Assembly: GCF_030272615.1 (NCBI RefSeq)
Contig: NC_081409.1
Location: forward strand, 247,009,502 to 247,073,501
Direction of reading: 5' to 3'
Source of the DNA: Cryptomeria japonica
Lineage: Eukaryota; Streptophyta; Pinopsida; Cupressales; Cupressaceae
DNA length: 64,000 bases
Every line of letters starts with the position of its first letter. The first letter of the stretch is position 1. A program made the translations under genes and the position numbers. Under the pieces are notes generated by a model that worked only from the letters and a program-made list of their open reading frames with translations, ran no database searches and was not told where the DNA came from. Of this stretch, positions 12,124 to 23,958 are shown piece by piece.

Positions 12124-13248
12124 CATAGTGGAGGAAATTTGTTACCTCAAGGATGATGGACCCTAAAGAACAAATTGGTCCTCCAATACCTCACTTAAAC
12201 TGGCACTAAGGGTCATCCAAGGGATCAAAATACAAAATTAAGTAAAGAATAAAATAAATGACTGACAAGAAGAGTTCCTGAATGACTCTACTAAGCCTCT
12301 ATCTTGAGGATGAGAATGCGGAATTGGGACACCAGTGCAATGCACTATAGTCTTGAATAGACAAGGTACAAAATTCATACAAGAGCAATAAACGTGACTA
12401 TATTACTAAATAAACACTAAAAATGACAAACTAAGCTAACAACACAAAATATAAAATACTAGAATGAATTGAAGAAAAGGAATGAGGGAAGCTCATAGTT
12501 AGTCCATGATTGAAGCCTCCCATAGGATGACTTCCTTCCTATGATTATAAACCTGCACACAAGCGAGAAGGAAAATGTTGGGGGTTGTGTTTTGGAGTCT
12601 ACCTCAGTCAAACCCTCGCTTTGGTATTTCCACCTCCATGGACAACCTAGATAATAGTAATAGTGAAATGGAATGATAAATATAGAATAAACATGATTGA
12701 AATAATAGATATACTAAAATAAAAGATTATAAATATGCAAACAAATCAAGGAAAGTAAGTGAAATCCCCTTCCAAGACTTGTGAAGACAACACTGTGAGT
12801 TGTTCGAGAGAGTGCAACAATGGTGGTCTTGTGAAAGCCTATGAATATGACTCCAAAAGATCGCCAAAAGCTTCAACCTACAATAAAATGATCAAGAATC
12901 CTCTAAAATGCCTTCAAATGGGAGAGATATAGGACCTAAAAGGCAAATCAACATTGGTGGGCGCATGTAGAGGTGTTATGATTCCTTCCTTGTACAAGCG
13001 TAACACTCAAATTGCCACTCGTAGACTGTCAGATTTGCAATACACTAGTGCATCACACAGACATCTCCACATTGTGCTAGTGTCCCAAGGATGACAAGTT
13101 GACAGACTTGGTAAGATTCCAATCTGTAGCTGACAAAGTGATCTAGGTGAGCAAAAAGACAAAAACAACAGTACACGACCTTTGATGATGTGGATGAAGG
13201 AACCATTTGTTGTGTTGAATTGTAGAAGGTGTGATTTTTGATATTACA
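12124..13248 (-). repeat. H 3' LTR (intact copy)
   Basis: The direct-repeat partner is 34197-34809 joined to 58131-58643. Shared blocks include GATGATGGACCCT, CTCCAATACCTCACTTAAAC, GTTGGGGGTTGTGTTTTGGA and CAAATCAAGGAAAGTAAGTG. Because it is uninterrupted at about 12728-12745, it serves as an empty site for the C insertion. Confidence 0.87.
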
Positions 13249-13262
13249 TTTTCCCCCACTTT
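13249..13262 (-). promoter_or_regulatory. Polypurine tract of H
   Basis: On the minus strand this reads AAAGTGGGGGAAAA, immediately followed by the TGTAATATC start of the 3' LTR. Confidence 0.8.
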
Positions 13263-14410
13263 AGCAAGCATGTATTTGCTAAGAGATGCAAATATAAAAT
13301 AGAAGAGTCAAGATGGGGAGGCATAATTTCGTTGATCAAACGAGGTTGCCCCTAGCAAGATAAAGCTGAAGTTTGAAATAGATATTGCTAACTGATACAT
13401 CACAAACATGATAGCTATAGACTAACATGTTGGATGATAAGAAAAAAGGCCAGATTAAGATGGATGATAGATAAAATAGCATAAAAAAAATGAATCTCAC
13501 TTAGAGGAAGGATCCTTATTAAGAAAACATACAATATAAGCGATTGTTGTGATATGAGATGTGCTACTATGGATAGAAAAGTGTATTATGCTAGATAACC
13601 ATATGATAGGGTGATGATGTTTACGAGATTATTCCACTATGGATAAACACAGGATAGGGTGAATTTGTTTTTTTTGCTAGCATGGGTAGTGATATGCTAG
13701 GTAGCCATGTGATTGGGAGATCAAAGATACATTTGATAGATAGTAGATTGGCCCCTACAAAGGTGAACAAAAGAGATAGATTAAATGGTTTGGCCCCCAC
13801 CTAGGCAAAACATGATAAAAAAAATATCAAGTGGTTTAGCCCCCACGTAGGCAAACATGAAAAAGTGATCGACAAGAAACATAAAAGCAAGACTTGCTAA
13901 ATGACAAATGCAGATATGATGGTCCCCCCTTAGAATGATATGCATGAAAGGCATGTTATTCTAAGGAGAAGATAAGTTGTGGTACATAAACATAGAAAGA
14001 TGTTGCCGTGGAATGTCATCATGAGTGGTTGACACATAAATGTCCACAACATAAATGATGAGTGCAAGAGGACATGGAGATCCAATAGTTTGGCATCACA
14101 ACCCATGGCAGTTAGAAAAATACGTAATACAACTAAAAGATGGGTATATTGTCATAGTGCCAAAGTTCTCAGATATGAAGAAGTGCACATGAATAAAAAG
14201 ATAAAATAAAAATTCGGGTCAATATGGAAGAAGGCCAAAGATTCCCCCAACGCTTTGCGTTGTTCCCGAATATCGCAAAGAAAGATACAACAAATAGAAG
14301 AAGTAGAGAGACAAATAGAAGAAGGTGCACAACATAAAAGTCTCCTGTATACGAGCACCTATAGAGTAACTCAGGTCCTTCAGGAGAGAACAACAGATAA
14401 AGACAGTCAA

Positions 14411-14415
14411 CCTCC
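14411..14415. repeat. Target-site duplication of solo LTR, left copy
   Basis: CCTCC directly before TGTTAGG; matches 14930-14934. Confidence 0.85.
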
Positions 14416-14929
14416 TGTTAGGAATTGCATGTAGAAAATATCAATTATATGCAAATAAATATTAAATAGAGGAGTGAAAAACACATAAATAATAGCAGAG
14501 GAGATAATTTTAATGTGGTTCACTGAAAATCGGGCTATGTCTACCAAATAGAGATTACAATATTATTATCCAATAAATCGAACCGATTACAACCAACAAT
14601 CCCTTACAACTCAATATTGCTACAAAATGCTACAAAATTCACAACTGAAAACCCTAACCCTTAGCCATTTTACAAAGACTTATGTCATTTACAAATTTAG
14701 GGTTACAATATGTCAGCCAATAGAAAAATAACACCAAATGCCTTTATAAAATAATAAGTCGTTTGGTCCTGCGGTGCGTTTCACCTTGATCTTGCAAGGT
14801 GTGCTGTCGCTTGACCCCGCCTTGGTGGTGCTGTCCCCAAAACCTCGTTAAATAATTTGGGGGGAAATTGCACTGATAGAAGTGGGGAAAATTTAACCTC
14901 CAAGCTTGATTAGGCTCCATATAACAACA
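14416..14929 (-). mobile_element. Solo LTR of a Copia-type element
   Basis: A 514-bp sequence with ends TGTTAGGAATTGC and ATATAACAACA, flanked by CCTCC on both sides. Read on the minus strand it contains GGTAGACATAGCC followed by GTGAACCACATTAAAATT, an arrangement typical of plant Copia LTRs. No internal region or second LTR is present, so it is a solo LTR left by LTR-LTR recombination. Confidence 0.83.
14741..14750 (-). promoter_or_regulatory. TATA-like box of solo LTR
   Basis: Reads TTTATAAAGG on the minus strand, upstream of the GTGAACCAC block in transcription direction. Predicted from sequence only. Confidence 0.45.
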
Positions 14930-14934
14930 CCTCC
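14930..14934. repeat. Target-site duplication of solo LTR, right copy
   Basis: CCTCC, identical to 14411-14415. Confidence 0.85.
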
Positions 14935-15928
14935 TATATCCAAGCATCTACAAAATAACTTGGGTCATCTAGGAGAGAACAAACATATAAAGCAAGCACA
15001 TGGGAACACAATCAAGTGCAGATTCAAAATGATGGAGATAAAATATAAATAGCCTAAAGATTATCCTTTTAAAGGAGATCATCCTCCTCCCAATCTAGGT
15101 CATAGGGAGAAGGAGGATGAGCTCAGAGAGGGACTATTGCAAGAGATTCACTGGGAACCTCATCAGCAACAAGGGTGAGGGATGAAGTAGTAGCAACATT
15201 TGTGTCCACAATCTCAGAGGAGGTAAGGGTCAATGATTGCGAAAAGATCATAGACAATGCTAGGATGTCCTCTAAGGAGCCAAACATGCAAGCCTCCATA
15301 GAGGAATAAGGTGACTTAGTTGGAGGAGATGAAATAAGAATAGGACTCTTAGCCTCCAAAAGAGGGGTAGTGACAAACTTAGGAGAAGGCAGAGCCTTCT
15401 CAACCACACACACAAAAAAAGGCAAAGCAACAGGCATTGAAAGGGATGAGGAACATACCTCTGAGGATTTTCACTATCAAAATTTCAGGATGGGGCCCTG
15501 CTCAAACTTGTGTTTGGGTTGGACAGGAGTAACAGGTCTCCTATCAACCATAGTAGGTTGAAGGACCCCAAGAAAAATATGATGTAAGATTGAGTACAAA
15601 ACATGGGGAGGAGACAAAGTTGCGCTATACACCACCTGTGTATGAAGCATATCAATAGGTTAAGACAAATGAGGTACATCTGATAAGGAGGTAATGAGGG
15701 GTGGCTCCAAAGAAGAAGCCATAAAAACCTGCACCCTTTTAGAGAGAGGTTCATCGATGGACCCTGAAGAAATTAGAAGTAAAACCAAAGATGATGCAAA
15801 AATGGGATCAACCGATGAAACAAGATCTGATGCGACAAAACTTGGTGTTGTAGATGCACCAGTAGATTAGAGAGCAACATCGCACTCTCGAGCCATGCCT
15901 ATTGATAGTGCTTATGCTCATGCAGATG

Positions 15929-16980
15929 CTAATTATGATAGAGATGAGGACCGCCAATTGAAGCTCGAAAGGAATCAGGAGCATCACACTCTATAGAAGA
16001 GGCCTCTGAAACCTTGTTGGGGACGAGAGAAGGCCCAATCAATGGAACGGGAGGTGCATTCAAGATAGGTACTATGTTTATAGCAACAAGCTCCCTACCT
16101 CTCTTTGCTCGAAGAGTAGGTGGGGGAAAAAAGGGTGCCAACATGGGATGTGAAACAAGAGAAAGAGGTGATGAATGAACACTAGAGGAATAGTTTCCTT
16201 TCTTATATTGAGAGGGATGAGGGATATTGGCCATGATTGAGAGCTCGAAGGGAGGGCAGGCTGCAAACTTTGACAACATGGGTGCCTTTCCATTGTCTGC
16301 ATTGGGTTCAGTTGTAGGAACATAAGACACCCCTGGAGGCTACATAGTCCTTAGTGGACAACAAGGTCTAATCAAAGGAACAAGATTACCCTCAGCCCTC
16401 GATGATGAGGGGACATGAGGCACTACCTACTCCAACACAAGAATAGATAGAGCAAAGTTCGATGCAGGAAGACGTAACAAATAACTAGGTTGAGTTGATT
16501 TAGGGGCCAACTCCCCCATCTTGTACTGATAATATGCGTAGTACATCAAGTCACCATGGGGAAGCATGGGCCCCACTAGAGCAGGCGAAAAATGATCCAA
16601 CAAAACATCCCCATGGACTACCAGGGATCGATATCCAGTATCCTAGATGACATGCACCAAACCCTCATGAGGAAACTTGAGGCATTTATGAATAACTGAA
16701 CATACCGCATCCATAGAAATGAACCAGGGAATGCCTAGTTTAACCCAAAATAACTCTGATTTAGGAATGGTCACAAACATAGAAGACACAACCTTGGATT
16801 CCACGAGGACCATCAAGGTGATTCTACCCAAAAGAGGGATAGAGAAACTATCATGCATCCTCACAGTTGCTCATCATTCATCATATGTAGGCCTATCCCA
16901 ACCATTCATGAATAGAGTCTCCTTCATAATGACATCAACTCTGCATGATGGGTCAACCATCTCACCCATGACAATTTGAC
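15929..16980 (-). pseudogene. H protease-like region and downstream ORF remnant
   Basis: On the minus strand, 16643-16864 encodes FWVKLGIPWFISMDAV and HKCLKFPHEG. These are the C-terminal flank of the aspartic protease of plant Gypsy elements (compare LGRPW and LKF). The active-site DTGA/DGG motif is not clearly visible upstream. Downstream, 15929-16330 encodes a Pro/Ser-rich stretch (PMLSKFAACPPFELS, LRAKRGRELVAINIV) that I cannot assign. Frame breaks separate the pieces. The protein would have processed the Gag of this element family. Confidence 0.6.
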
Positions 16981-18950
16981 CATTCAACTTAGTAGGGATA
17001 TACAGGGGATCAGGCTCTCCACAATACATGGCATCTAGAGGGGTGAATGACAATGACATGTTAGACACCTTCCCCTTTTGGCTAGGAGGTGAGAAAATAG
17101 GAGTGATGGTGACCATGTTCACAAATGGACCATCATTCAAAGGAGGATCTGATGTAGAAATAAAATTCATCGAATGCAGGGGAAATGGATCGGTGTATAT
17201 TTGCAAATCACTATTGGTCTTATCAACATACTTGTTTGACTTATTCTTCCATACATAAAATTTAATCACATCACTGCCAATGTGGTCTTGGACAATATTC
17301 TAAAGATGATAACATTGCTCAGTTTCATGACCAGGTACATGATGGTAATGACAAAATTTTGATCCATCGTACCAATATGAATAGGGTTTATTATTGGGCA
17401 CTGGTCTAACCTCAGGAAGGGTAATCAGATTATCTTTTAGCAATCGTTGCATTATACTTAATTAGGAGTCATTCAATTTAGTGAAGACTCTATTCTATTG
17501 TGATCCCTTGGTAACATCCATCAAAGGAACAACTATGACATTAGCTACAACTTAGTTGTTCTTTCTAGACCCTTCCATGGACGTTCCTGCGAAAGACCCA
17601 TCGCAAAGGTTTGAAGTAGAATATTCAAACTATGTCATGGTGTGTTGGTAATCCATGAGTGTGGAACACATATTGGCCCAAAGTTTTGATAACGATTAAG
17701 AGATAACTTCTCCCTAAATGTCGGCTTTAGGTTTCCAATGAACATCCTCTGTAAATTGATATCTGACAATGCAAAGGGGATCCTGGTAGAGATTGAGTCA
17801 TATCTTGAGATAAAGTCCACAACCTTTTCGTTGGGCTTTTTCTTACAGTGAACAAGATCAATGATAGTGACCCTGCTACCAATGTTAGCCTAAGATCATT
17901 TAAGGAAAAGTTCCATAAGTTGATCAAAGGTATGAATGGAATGATCTAGCAAGGAGCTATGCCAATCTAACATGGTCCCCTAAAGGGACCACGAGAACAA
18001 TTTAAGCAATACAGAGTCGAGGTTGTTGTAATCATTGCACATGGTCATAAAAGAGTCAATGTGCACATTAGGGTCCCCATCACCATTGAACCTATCTAAC
18101 TTCAATGATTTGGCCATGGGAGGAAGGATGGTGTTTAGGATAGTGATGTCCAGGGGACTCTTCCTATAGTATGGAGGCATAGCCGATTGACTAGAGGTGG
18201 AGGCTAGGTTTGTAAGTGATAACTATAACTACACCATGTTCGGTAAGATAGTGTTCAAGATAGGATTAGAGGGTGGAGGAGGCAGAGGTGGATCATATGT
18301 GCCACCACCTCCACTGGTGCCTCCAAGAGGACCAGTGCCACCAACAAATGTAGTGCTAGTACTGACCATAGAGATATGAGCTACAATAGAGGTAGAAGTC
18401 AAGCTACTAGACATACACCTGTAACCCAAGGGAGTGGATAAGTCATTGATGCTAGGAATGGTGGGTCTAGGATCAACCATGTGTACCATCTAACTAGGTA
18501 TGTCAACACCAAGATAAGAACCACAAGTGTCAGAATGACCTTCCTCGGGAGAGGCACCAACCAAAGGCACGTGGTTCTTGACAATCATGGATAATGCCCT
18601 CAACATATACATGCCTCTTCTATCTAAGATAAACATGTCTCTAAGAGTGCTTACAACATTTCTAGCTTGGGGGAGGACATTCTCCCTATTTAGGAAACCC
18701 TCAAAGTCTCATAGATTTTGCCCTAGCATGTTAATTTGTTTAAAATCAATGGTAACAACAAAATCATGATCAACAATAGGAGGGGAAGATGGAAGAGAAT
18801 TTCTCAGAGAATTATTCCAAGAGTTGGATTGTGAATTAGGTGGAGAAGGACCTCCTGTCAAAATGGTCTTGAGGGGGTAACAAGTTAGGAAATCATTCAA
18901 GTCGGGAAGTTGATCGTTAAACATTAGACCCAGCCTAAGAGGACTGTAGT
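16981..18950 (-). pseudogene. gag: H gag remnant (Gypsy type), main part
   Basis: The order on the minus strand is: a Pro/Gly-rich N-terminal segment (18229-18489), the core Retrotrans_gag domain with LDRFNGDGDPNVHIDSFMTM (near 18040-18105), a following DFISRYDSISTRIPF block (17770-17820), a zinc finger FCHYHHVPGHETEQC (near 17310-17356), and a linker with PLNDGPFVNMVTITPIFSPP. Several stops and frameshifts break it. The finger's C-x-Y-H...GH-x-T-x-x-C form resembles that of G's Gag. G was inserted into the N-terminal part, so the first codons lie at 33925-34140. Confidence 0.75.
18946..18950. repeat. Probable target-site duplication of G, left copy
   Basis: GTAGT precedes the TGTATATACA start of the G 5' LTR. 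The right copy is ATAGT (33925-33929), one mismatch. Confidence 0.6.
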
Positions 18951-19340
18951 TGTATATACATAAAATTGGCTATGAGCAATTAAATAAATATTTTATATTT
19001 ATTTAATAATTATTCTTCTATTAAATAGTTAATTTGAAAAGATTAATTTATTTAATTCCTTTCATATTCTTCTATTAATTAATTTAATTGAAACATTTTA
19101 TTAATTAATTCATTTAGCTTTTCTTCTAATCAATTAATTAAATATCTAATGTTTAATTATTTTTCTATCCACTATCTTATAGTCTTCTCAATTAAATAAT
19201 TTCTTAATTATATAATCTCCCTTTTCCAACTCCCCTCATCTCCACATCACTTCTTTTTTGCCAACTCATGCATCCTGTGGCTAAAGATAGACTAAAGAGT
19301 TTGCAGGTTTAATCTTTGAGGTGAAACTTAAGTGGATACA
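18951..19340 (+). repeat. G 5' LTR (internally deleted)
   Basis: 390 bp against 1,107 bp for the 3' LTR. It matches from the start to GGCTAAAGAT (equivalent to about 33140) and again from AGACTAAAGAG to the end, so about 720 bp including the TATA box is missing. The terminal block TTTGCAGGTTTAATCTTTGA is shared. Confidence 0.88.
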
Positions 19341-19346
19341 TTTTTT

Positions 19347-19364
19347 TGGCGTTCACCGTGGGGC
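19347..19364 (+). promoter_or_regulatory. Primer-binding site of G
   Basis: TGGCGTTCACCGTGGGGC, six bases after the LTR. Element I has the related TGGCGCCCACCGTGGGGC (60072-60089). Sites of this type are common in plant Tat/Ogre-like Gypsy elements; I do not assign the tRNA with certainty. Confidence 0.75.
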
Positions 19365-19439
19365 TCAGGCCTTGCACATATCCTTCTAATATCCTGTCTT
19401 ATTCTCATAGAAATCAATTTAACGCATTTGTAAGCCAAT

Positions 19440-19680
19440 TTCATGCTTACGTGTAATTTGGCATCGCATTTACTTAATAAGACAACACTTTTACTACTTT
19501 TGTTAACACATATGCTAAATAGGTTAGCTCTTTTATTGTTGAAATTGCGTATTTAAGTAGTAGAATAGCACATTTGTGATGCAGGGTAGTGCATTTATCC
19601 TGTAGAATAGCACTTTTATAGTTTAGAATCACACATTTGCGGTTTTAGCGCTTTTATTCTATCAATTTGCAATTTTTTTT
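19440..19680 (+). repeat. G leader repeat array 1, 21-bp period
   Basis: Units such as GTAGAATAGCACATTTGTGAT, GCAGGGTAGTGCATTTATCC and GTAGAATAGCACTTTTATAG follow each other at 21-bp spacing; TAGAATAG starts at 19561 and again at 19603, exactly two periods apart. Earlier units (19440-19560) are more degenerate. The array lies between the primer site and gag. Confidence 0.8.
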
Positions 19681-19979
19681 AAATTTTACAATCTTCCAGG
19701 TAACATACTTTTGCATGTTCAACAGTCCAAGATTAGATTTTAAAAAACAACTGACTTGTGTGCATGCAAGGTTTATTTTGAGCAATTTTCCATGCATTTC
19801 CTCACTTAGTTTAACTAGGAGTACTTTGGGAAGTAAAAAATCATACATGTTTCACCTAGCTTAACTAAAAGGTAAATGAATAGCATGCAACTTGCATCAT
19901 GTGTTTTTAGTAAGGTAGTTGTACATAGGTAATCTAAAGGGTAAAAGAACCATTGTCTACCGTGCTAGTTTGAAAGTAG

Positions 19980-20180
19980 TAGATGAGTATGCTCTCACCT
20001 TAATACGGTGATCAGAAAACTAGACTTGCTTTCATTTTTCATGTTTTACCTTTAAAGGGCCTTCCCGAGATGCCTTGAGGGGGCCAATGAAAGGGGAATG
20101 ACCCAAGTGGAAATGGGCTAATACCGAGTCCTTTCGATCCACTCTAAATAAATCATGTCTATGATGAAAATCATGGACAA
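19980..20180 (+). other. Leader block conserved between G and I
   Basis: GAGTATGCTCTCACCTT, then GGTGATCAGAAA, then GGGGAATGACCCAAGTGG, then a GATGAAAATCA end. The same order recurs at 60776-60982 in element I, although the surrounding repeats differ. No open frame is shared, so it may be an RNA or DNA signal of the leader. Confidence 0.7.
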
Positions 20181-20739
20181 CATGTGCTGATTAGTTCATA
20201 CCAACACTATGTTTCCCCATAAACACTATGGAGCGAAACCTCTATAGGTTGGGAACCTTCTGTATTTATAGAGTGTAGAGTGCCACATGTATGGCCACAT
20301 GACTGGAAGCCTTTACTAAAAACCATTAGTATTAGCTACCAAATCCTTCTAATTGTTCACGCATGAGGTTGGACCTCTGAAGCATCTCACACACATACGG
20401 TTCTTAGTAGAGATATGAAGTTTTCCATGGGGATTTTTCATGGAAACTGGTGCTTGGATACCCCAGAGAAGTGAGTGTCGAGGGTGGAGCCATTGGGGTC
20501 AAGCACCTAAATATCTGCTCTGAATAGTGTAACCTTGGGGGGAACCCTATGTGAGATTCAATGATTATTGTCTTGGCCTACCATAGGAATTGTGCTTGCT
20601 TTTGAACTTTGATTTCTAAACATTGTGTCTTTTGTGTCTGCAAAATGTTCTCAAAATGGTCAAAAAACTTAAAAAAAAAAATCATCCTGAAATGAATAAA
20701 AATCCAACAACTTGTTGGAAAAGTGAGAAATTCTTTAAA
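20181..20739 (+). other. G leader, non-repetitive part
   Basis: No gene is visible. This GC-richer stretch lies between the conserved leader block and array 2 and has no obvious counterpart in element I. Confidence 0.5.
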
Positions 20740-20955
20740 CACAGTCAGAATCACGCATTTGTTGCACAGAACAACGCTTTTGATCAACAGTATAGCACTT
20801 TTGATCTTTAAAATCACTCAATTGCTCAACAAAACAATGCTTTTACAACTAAAACAATGCTTTTGCACTTTAGTTTAACACTTTTGCGATGCAAGCAATG
20901 CTTCAATTCAATAGAGTAGCGCATTTGTTGCACAGGTTAGCGCATTTGTTTTCCT
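20740..20955 (+). repeat. G leader repeat array 2, 21-bp period
   Basis: About ten units of 20-21 bp, for example CAGAATCACGCATTTGTTGCA, CAGAACAACGCTTTTGATCAA and CAGTATAGCACTTTTGATCTT. The CTTTTG core repeats every 21 bp. It is clearly related to array 1 (19440-19680) although about 1 kb apart. Confidence 0.82.
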
Positions 20956-21355
20956 GCATTTGAAATAGTGAGCACTTACACATATTAGACCAAAATTTCA
21001 ACATCATCTTCAGATACCATTTTTCAAGTAGACTTGTCTTCAACTATCACAGGTCTTCAAGCTAGTCAAACAATTAACTTATCAATCAAATACATTTTTT
21101 TTCAAAAGTTTTCATAAGCATAAAACATCCAACAAGTTAGTGATTCAACCATCGCAAGTGCAAATCAACATCATTATTAGTTTCATATCAGGATATATCA
21201 AATCCTTTATCACGAAACTTGATCATATCAAGTTTTGTTCATTATCTTAGATATATCATTCCTCTTTGAACCTAGGTTTTATCAAAATCAAGATTGCACT
21301 CACATTGGAATCAAAAAACTTGAAAATTATTAGATGCTTATATGAATTTTAGATA

Positions 21356-23473
21356 TTGCCTCAAGAAGAGAAACCAAGTTGGAAGGCTATCTTGAATAAG
21401 AGGAAATTCTTATACATAAATCGCAAAATCTTGATAAAACATAGAACATTCTTACACCATTTTTGTCACTATTTACGTGGTTACGGAATAGAGTTTGACA
21501 AAGAAATTTTGAAAGAATGTGTTATTCAACAAAATGACGCCTTATCACAATGGACTAATAACAATGGTAAAATCAACAAATCTTATCTTCCCAAACCAGT
21601 GATTACCTTTTGAGTTGCATTTAGAAAATAAAAAACTTGGGAAGTTCAAATCAATCACATGCCAGTTTGGAATAGAGCTCAATATGAGCAATTTAGAAGA
21701 CAACAAAAACAAATGGAAGAGGAAAATCCAATGTTTCATCAATTTAGATACATAGATGTTGATGAAGATGTAGTAAATAACACCATTAGAGACCTTGAAC
21801 AAGAATATAAATTTGATAAACTAATGGAAAATTTATTGGAAAAACAAAAGGAAAAGTACATCCTAATGTTGGCAAATTCAGGAGCTAAATTACCACAAGA
21901 TTTTAATGTAGAAGGTTTGAAACAATATGGAGGAATAAGTAACAATCAAAACATTAATGATGTCAATAACAAGGATGTAAATCGAGTAAATCATGAGGAA
22001 ACAAGAGGAGATAGAATAGGAAGAGACCATGATGATGCACAAAATCAAGATGATACAAGAAGAGAGCATAGTGACAAAAGAACTCGTGTTGATAATCCTT
22101 TGTTAACTCTCACCCAACAAATGCAAACCTTGCAACAACAAATACAAGATATGCAGAATGGAACAAGTTCCAAGAAATATTCATTGGAGGACATTTGTCC
22201 ATATCCTTTTGACAAGAATTTAAACATGATACCATTCTCACAACATCGTGAAATCCCTAAATACGTTAAATATGATGGGAAATCTAATCCTTAGGATCGC
22301 ATTAGGGAATTTTGCACCATGAGCATGTAGTTTGCACACAATGAAACTTACTTAATGCATCTATTTCCTGTAAGCTTAAGCGGACAATCAATGGAATGGT
22401 TCTCAAGACTACCATCTGGGATTAAATCTTTTGAAGAACTTGTGAACAGATTTATCTCACAATATTCCTACAACATAAGGCATGAGATAACAATGCTAGA
22501 TCTATGCAACATTAAGAAAAATAATGGTGAACCTTTCATGGTCTTTTTACAATGATGGAGACGAATGTTCAATCGATATCCATGAGATGTACCCGACCAA
22601 GAGAAAATGAATATATTCACTAATAACCTTACTAGTGAAATGAGTTACCATCTTAAAATGCAATGTCCTCCTTCTTTTGCTAAAATGATTGAAAATGGTC
22701 TAAAGATAGAGGATGCAATGGTAAAGAAAAGAGAGTTAAAACTCTACAACAGTTCCTACAACAATAATTACAACAATTAAAACAATAAAAACAATCACAA
22801 CAACAATGGTAACAATAACAATGACAAACCCAAATTTTGGTCAAAGAATATGAATATTACCAATGGAGGAAATGATGATAAAAATGCTACCAAACAACAA
22901 CCGATCTTCAACTTATCAAGTCAAGTACCAAATAACAACAATGAAGAGAACAATAAATCCAAGTTTTTCTTCTCCAATCCTTGCAAGAAATTCACAAACA
23001 TTGGGGAACCATTGGAATCAGCTTTGAAAACTCTTCTTGTGAATAAATTGATTACCTTACTAGAAGCAATAAATTATGAGCCTCAAGTCAAACAAAATTG
23101 GTGGAATGACAATCATTTTTGCAACTATCATCAAAACAAAGGACACCAAACCAATGATTGTCAAAGATTGAAGCACCTTATTCAATATTTAATCAATAAT
23201 GGAACTATCACAGTGGATGGTCATAAAATGAATGAATCACATCTAGCATTCAAAACTCCACTCCCAAATTATGTAAAAGGTGAACAATCCAACCCAAAAG
23301 ATGACAAGGGAAAAGCTAAGGTAAATTATACTTACGCATATGATGATGTGGTAAATGTCATCATTGTCAAAGACAAAACACTTTCAGAACCAATCAACGT
23401 CATTACAAGAAGAAAAGTGAAGGTTACATTTTTAGGTATAATAAATGAATCAACATCCACTTCAAGACAATAA
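21356..23473 (+). pseudogene. gag: G gag remnant
   Basis: An N-terminal acidic/basic segment (21356-21613) and a Gln/Asn-rich coiled segment (21659-22294, with TLTQQMQTLQQQIQDMQN) precede the Retrotrans_gag core (22352-22700: SGQSMEWFSRLPSGIKSF, then FISQYSYNIRHEITMLDL). An Asn-rich low-complexity linker (22740-22840) follows. The zinc finger at 23120-23161 is CNYHQNKGHQTNDC, then RLKHLIQYLINNG, the Tat-type Gag finger. In-frame stops lie at 21611, 22293, 22329, 22554 and 22779, among others. The ATG at 21356 is taken because homology to the leader of I ends just before it. Confidence 0.8.
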
Positions 23474-23479
23474 AACTTA

Positions 23480-23958
23480 GTGGAACAATTTCAAAAGATA
23501 CCTGCTCAAATTTCAATTTTGGAGCTCCTAAAATTTTCACCTATGCATAAGGAAATATTGGAGAAAGCTCTAGGAGAAACAAAAGTTTCAAAAGACTTGG
23601 ATGTGGATCAATTCCAAAACATGGTGGGACACCTCATAACCCCACATTGCTTATCCTTTTCTGAAAATGATGATGCATCCTTTCAACACCCTCATAATGC
23701 TCCCCTACATATTGAAGTCACCATTCATAAAACCCATATCAAACACATACTCATGGATGGTGGAGCTAGCTTGAACATTTGTGCATTAAGTTTAATAAAG
23801 GCTTTGGGATATTTAGAAAATGCAGTGGATCCAAAGAAGAAAATAACTATCAAGGCTTATGATGAGGAAGAGCGTTGTTCTAAAGGGATTGTGGTGTTGC
23901 CGATCAAAATAGGACCTGTGGAAAAAGATACATTGTGCCAAGTTCTAGACTTGAATTT
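23480..23958 (+). pseudogene. G aspartic protease, N-terminal part (cut by solo LTR)
   Basis: Encodes the retropepsin-like enzyme that would process the polyprotein. ILMDGGASLNICALSL (23747-23793) contains the catalytic Asp in a DGG(A) form, as is usual for this lineage. A flap-like region IKAYDEEERCSKGIVVLPI follows. The reading stops at VLDLNF, where a solo LTR inserted. The domain resumes at 24886. The homologous protease in element I (63687-63986) is uninterrupted at this point and shows the expected continuation, DLPYNILLGRPWIHD. Confidence 0.82.
23954..23958. repeat. Target-site duplication of solo LTR, left copy
   Basis: AATTT immediately before TGTTGGAATCC; matches 24886-24890. Confidence 0.85.

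Larger units (their letters stand above)
13263..15928 (-). other. H 3' non-coding region
   Basis: No RT, RNase H or integrase motif was found on either strand. There is a duplicated segment of about 50 bp (14350-14405 and 14940-14995) containing AACTNRGGTCNTNYAGGAGA, now separated by a solo LTR. The minus-strand open frame 15123-15437 is Ser/Thr/Leu-rich without a recognisable domain. Confidence 0.55.

Noticed and set aside
14152-14410. Three overlapping Leu/Phe-rich minus-strand frames
   Set aside because: Frames overlap each other in a non-coding part of H; the hydrophobic look comes from composition.
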